Assembly (NCBI GenBank): GCA_963277665.1
Contig: OY728147.1
Location: forward strand, 1,261,323,424-1,261,387,423
DNA: 64,000 nucleotides
Direction: 5' to 3'
Source of the DNA: Viscum album
Lineage: Eukaryota; Streptophyta; Magnoliopsida; Santalales; Viscaceae
Shown here: piece by piece, positions 62,480 through 64,000 of the stretch
Position numbering within the stretch: the stretch's first letter is position 1
How the letters are laid out: each line of letters starts with the position of its first letter
Made by a program: the position numbers and the translations under genes
Notes under the pieces: model-generated
The model's database searches: none
The model's input: only the letters and a program-made list of their open reading frames with translations
Told to the model about the DNA's origin: nothing

Positions 62480-64000
62480 CCATGATATGGCATTATAGGT
62501 ATAGTGTCTTTAGAAACTAGGAAACATAAACAACTACTTCCTAAATCATTTACATTTTCTCCCGTTTAGTTCATCATATCTAGAGTCCCTTTTGGAATAT
62601 CCTACTTAATACCCATATACCTGGCCTGGGAAAAAGAAAACATACAAAGGGTGATCTCAAATTCTCAGTAAGTTAAAACAAAGGAAATATCAATCATATC
62701 ATATTCATAAGAACATAACATTTTTAAAATCATATCATGCAAAAGAGATCACAATATCATGGAATGGGATAAATCATAGTAGTGAAATGTAAACCCAATA
62801 TTCATAACATAAGACTTGAATTTTTTTTTCATACACAGATAATCAAAAAAAATCATTTCATATTAGTCAAGACTGATTTCCAAGACCATCAAAGTGAACA
62901 AATTCCGTTACTGAACAGAGTTCACTCCTCGTTTCAGTCCTGTATCACTGAACCGGATTAACTTTTCGCTCTATCCATGTCTATATCATGAGATATAAAT
63001 CATTACCCAATGCATTGGAGGGAGATATAGGTCCCACCCATTTCATAATAAAACCATTCTTATGTGTGGAACAAAATCATAAATCATACATCGTAGCATA
63101 ACCCTTGTAATAAAAATTGGCTTCTTAAACATCATGCCATCATGACATAATCCATATAAGATAAAAGGACTTCATAAAACTAATTACATAATAACACAAT
63201 AAAATAAATGTAATAATAGGGATAGAAATATAACCCTATATTATCTTATATGGAAAATAATTTTTATAAAACACTTGAACTCCATTATTGAGGAAAATAT
63301 CCTTTCAACTTCAAAAATATTTTTCATTTGTCAACATGTCATTCAATTTTAAACTAAAAGAAGTTAATTGAAAATAAAATTGAAAACTTTTAAAGGAATC
63401 TTCATAAAAATAATTTTCTATGAAATCATAAAAATCCATTCATGCCATATATGTTAAAACACATTCTGCTCGTAATTTGGCCGGAAAATTCAAAAAGTAT
63501 CTCGTACTGAAAACGAAAAAAGATTCCTCTAATATTTTTTACTAAAAATTCACCAATAGGTAAAATTGGATTTAAAAAATTCTAGGAGTATAGAAATAGT
63601 ATTACATATTGAGGAAACATGGATGTGGATGATAAATATTCCCCCCTTAAATTCTGAAGTATAAACAATCTCGGATAAAAATGAGATTGTGAGATTTTCC
63701 CTTACCTTAGGTATGATATGCTCTGTGTGTATCTGAACCTATTCTATAATGATTTAAATAATGTCATTGACTTATTCCAGAATCATATACATTGTTATGA
63801 TATCATATATGATCATATTTTTATCTTCTTATTAGTAATATTTCATTGGTACTTTTTATTTGGGTGTTCATTGCTTTATGTTCTTATACGTGTTTTGTCG
63901 AATAAATTATTATTCCTCTTTTAAGGTTACAGCTAAATCATTTACAGAATGGTATTAGTATAGTATATATCATATTTATTCATTAAATTCATTTATATAA
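62480..64000 (-). repeat. Minus-strand LTR of the long-LTR family (partial, continues off the window)
   Basis: Minus strand at 63630-63715 (AGGTAAGGGAAAATCTCACA, then TTATCATCCACATCCATGTT) matches LTR 2 at 8249-8340 (AGGTAAGGGTTTATTTCACA, TTATCATCAACATCCATGTT). The block TTTGAGATCACCCTTTGTAT (62650 region) matches TCTGAGATCACCCATTTCTA of LTR 1 near 2675. The end of the LTR (last ~240 bp) and a primer site are missing, and it joins RNase H sequence. Confidence 0.75.

Overview
The window is nuclear DNA from a plant with a repeat-rich genome, probably a flowering plant with a large genome. The evidence is very A+T-rich sequence, plant Ty3/gypsy LTR retrotransposons primed by initiator tRNA-Met (TGGTATCA-type primer sites), and LTRs opening with TGTAACACC. 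No host protein gene could be supported. Nearly everything recognisable is old retrotransposon sequence, broken by stops and frameshifts and heavily decayed toward A+T. The species cannot be named from this window.

Region by region. (1) 1-16607: a direct tandem array LTR-internal-LTR-internal-LTR with a ~6.8 kb period. The LTRs are ~4.5 kb and the internal regions only ~2.3 kb, with a gag zinc-knuckle remnant, a tRNA-derived SINE-like insert and no recognisable pol. This is the architecture of a LARD / TR-GAG non-autonomous element. (2) 16608-25040: a minus-strand gypsy relic (element A) with a 3.9 kb 5' LTR, primer site, gag core, RNase H and the end of pol. Its 3' LTR is cut at the array boundary, which suggests the array inserted into it. 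(3) 25041-32880: extremely A+T-rich sequence with one LTR-promoter-like block near 28.3 kb and nothing else identifiable. (4) 32881-37468: a minus-strand ~4.6 kb LTR related to the array LTRs. (5) 38390-43322: a plus-strand gypsy pol relic (protease end, RT, RNase H, integrase) followed by a related LTR, a plausible descendant of the autonomous partner. (6) 43323-54088: a structurally complete minus-strand gypsy element (element C) with both LTRs, primer site, gag, protease, RT, RNase H and integrase. (7) 54089-57100: a minus-strand LTR remnant. (8) 57100-60430: A+T-rich spacer, a diverged dispersed repeat pair and a second SINE-like head. (9) 60430-64000: a minus-strand RNase H-integrase relic fused to another LTR of the long-LTR family.

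The main biological story is a long-LTR family present in several copies and orientations. The LTRs share a TATA block, a GTAAGG-containing block and a paired GC-rich motif, CGTACGTACGG-ACTA-CCGTC, that can form a small hairpin. One divergent LTR keeps the hairpin with changes on both arms. The gag-only array and the pol-bearing relic at 38.4-43.3 kb share LTR landmarks, which fits a non-autonomous/autonomous pair. All calls come from reading by eye; no alignment or database search was run.
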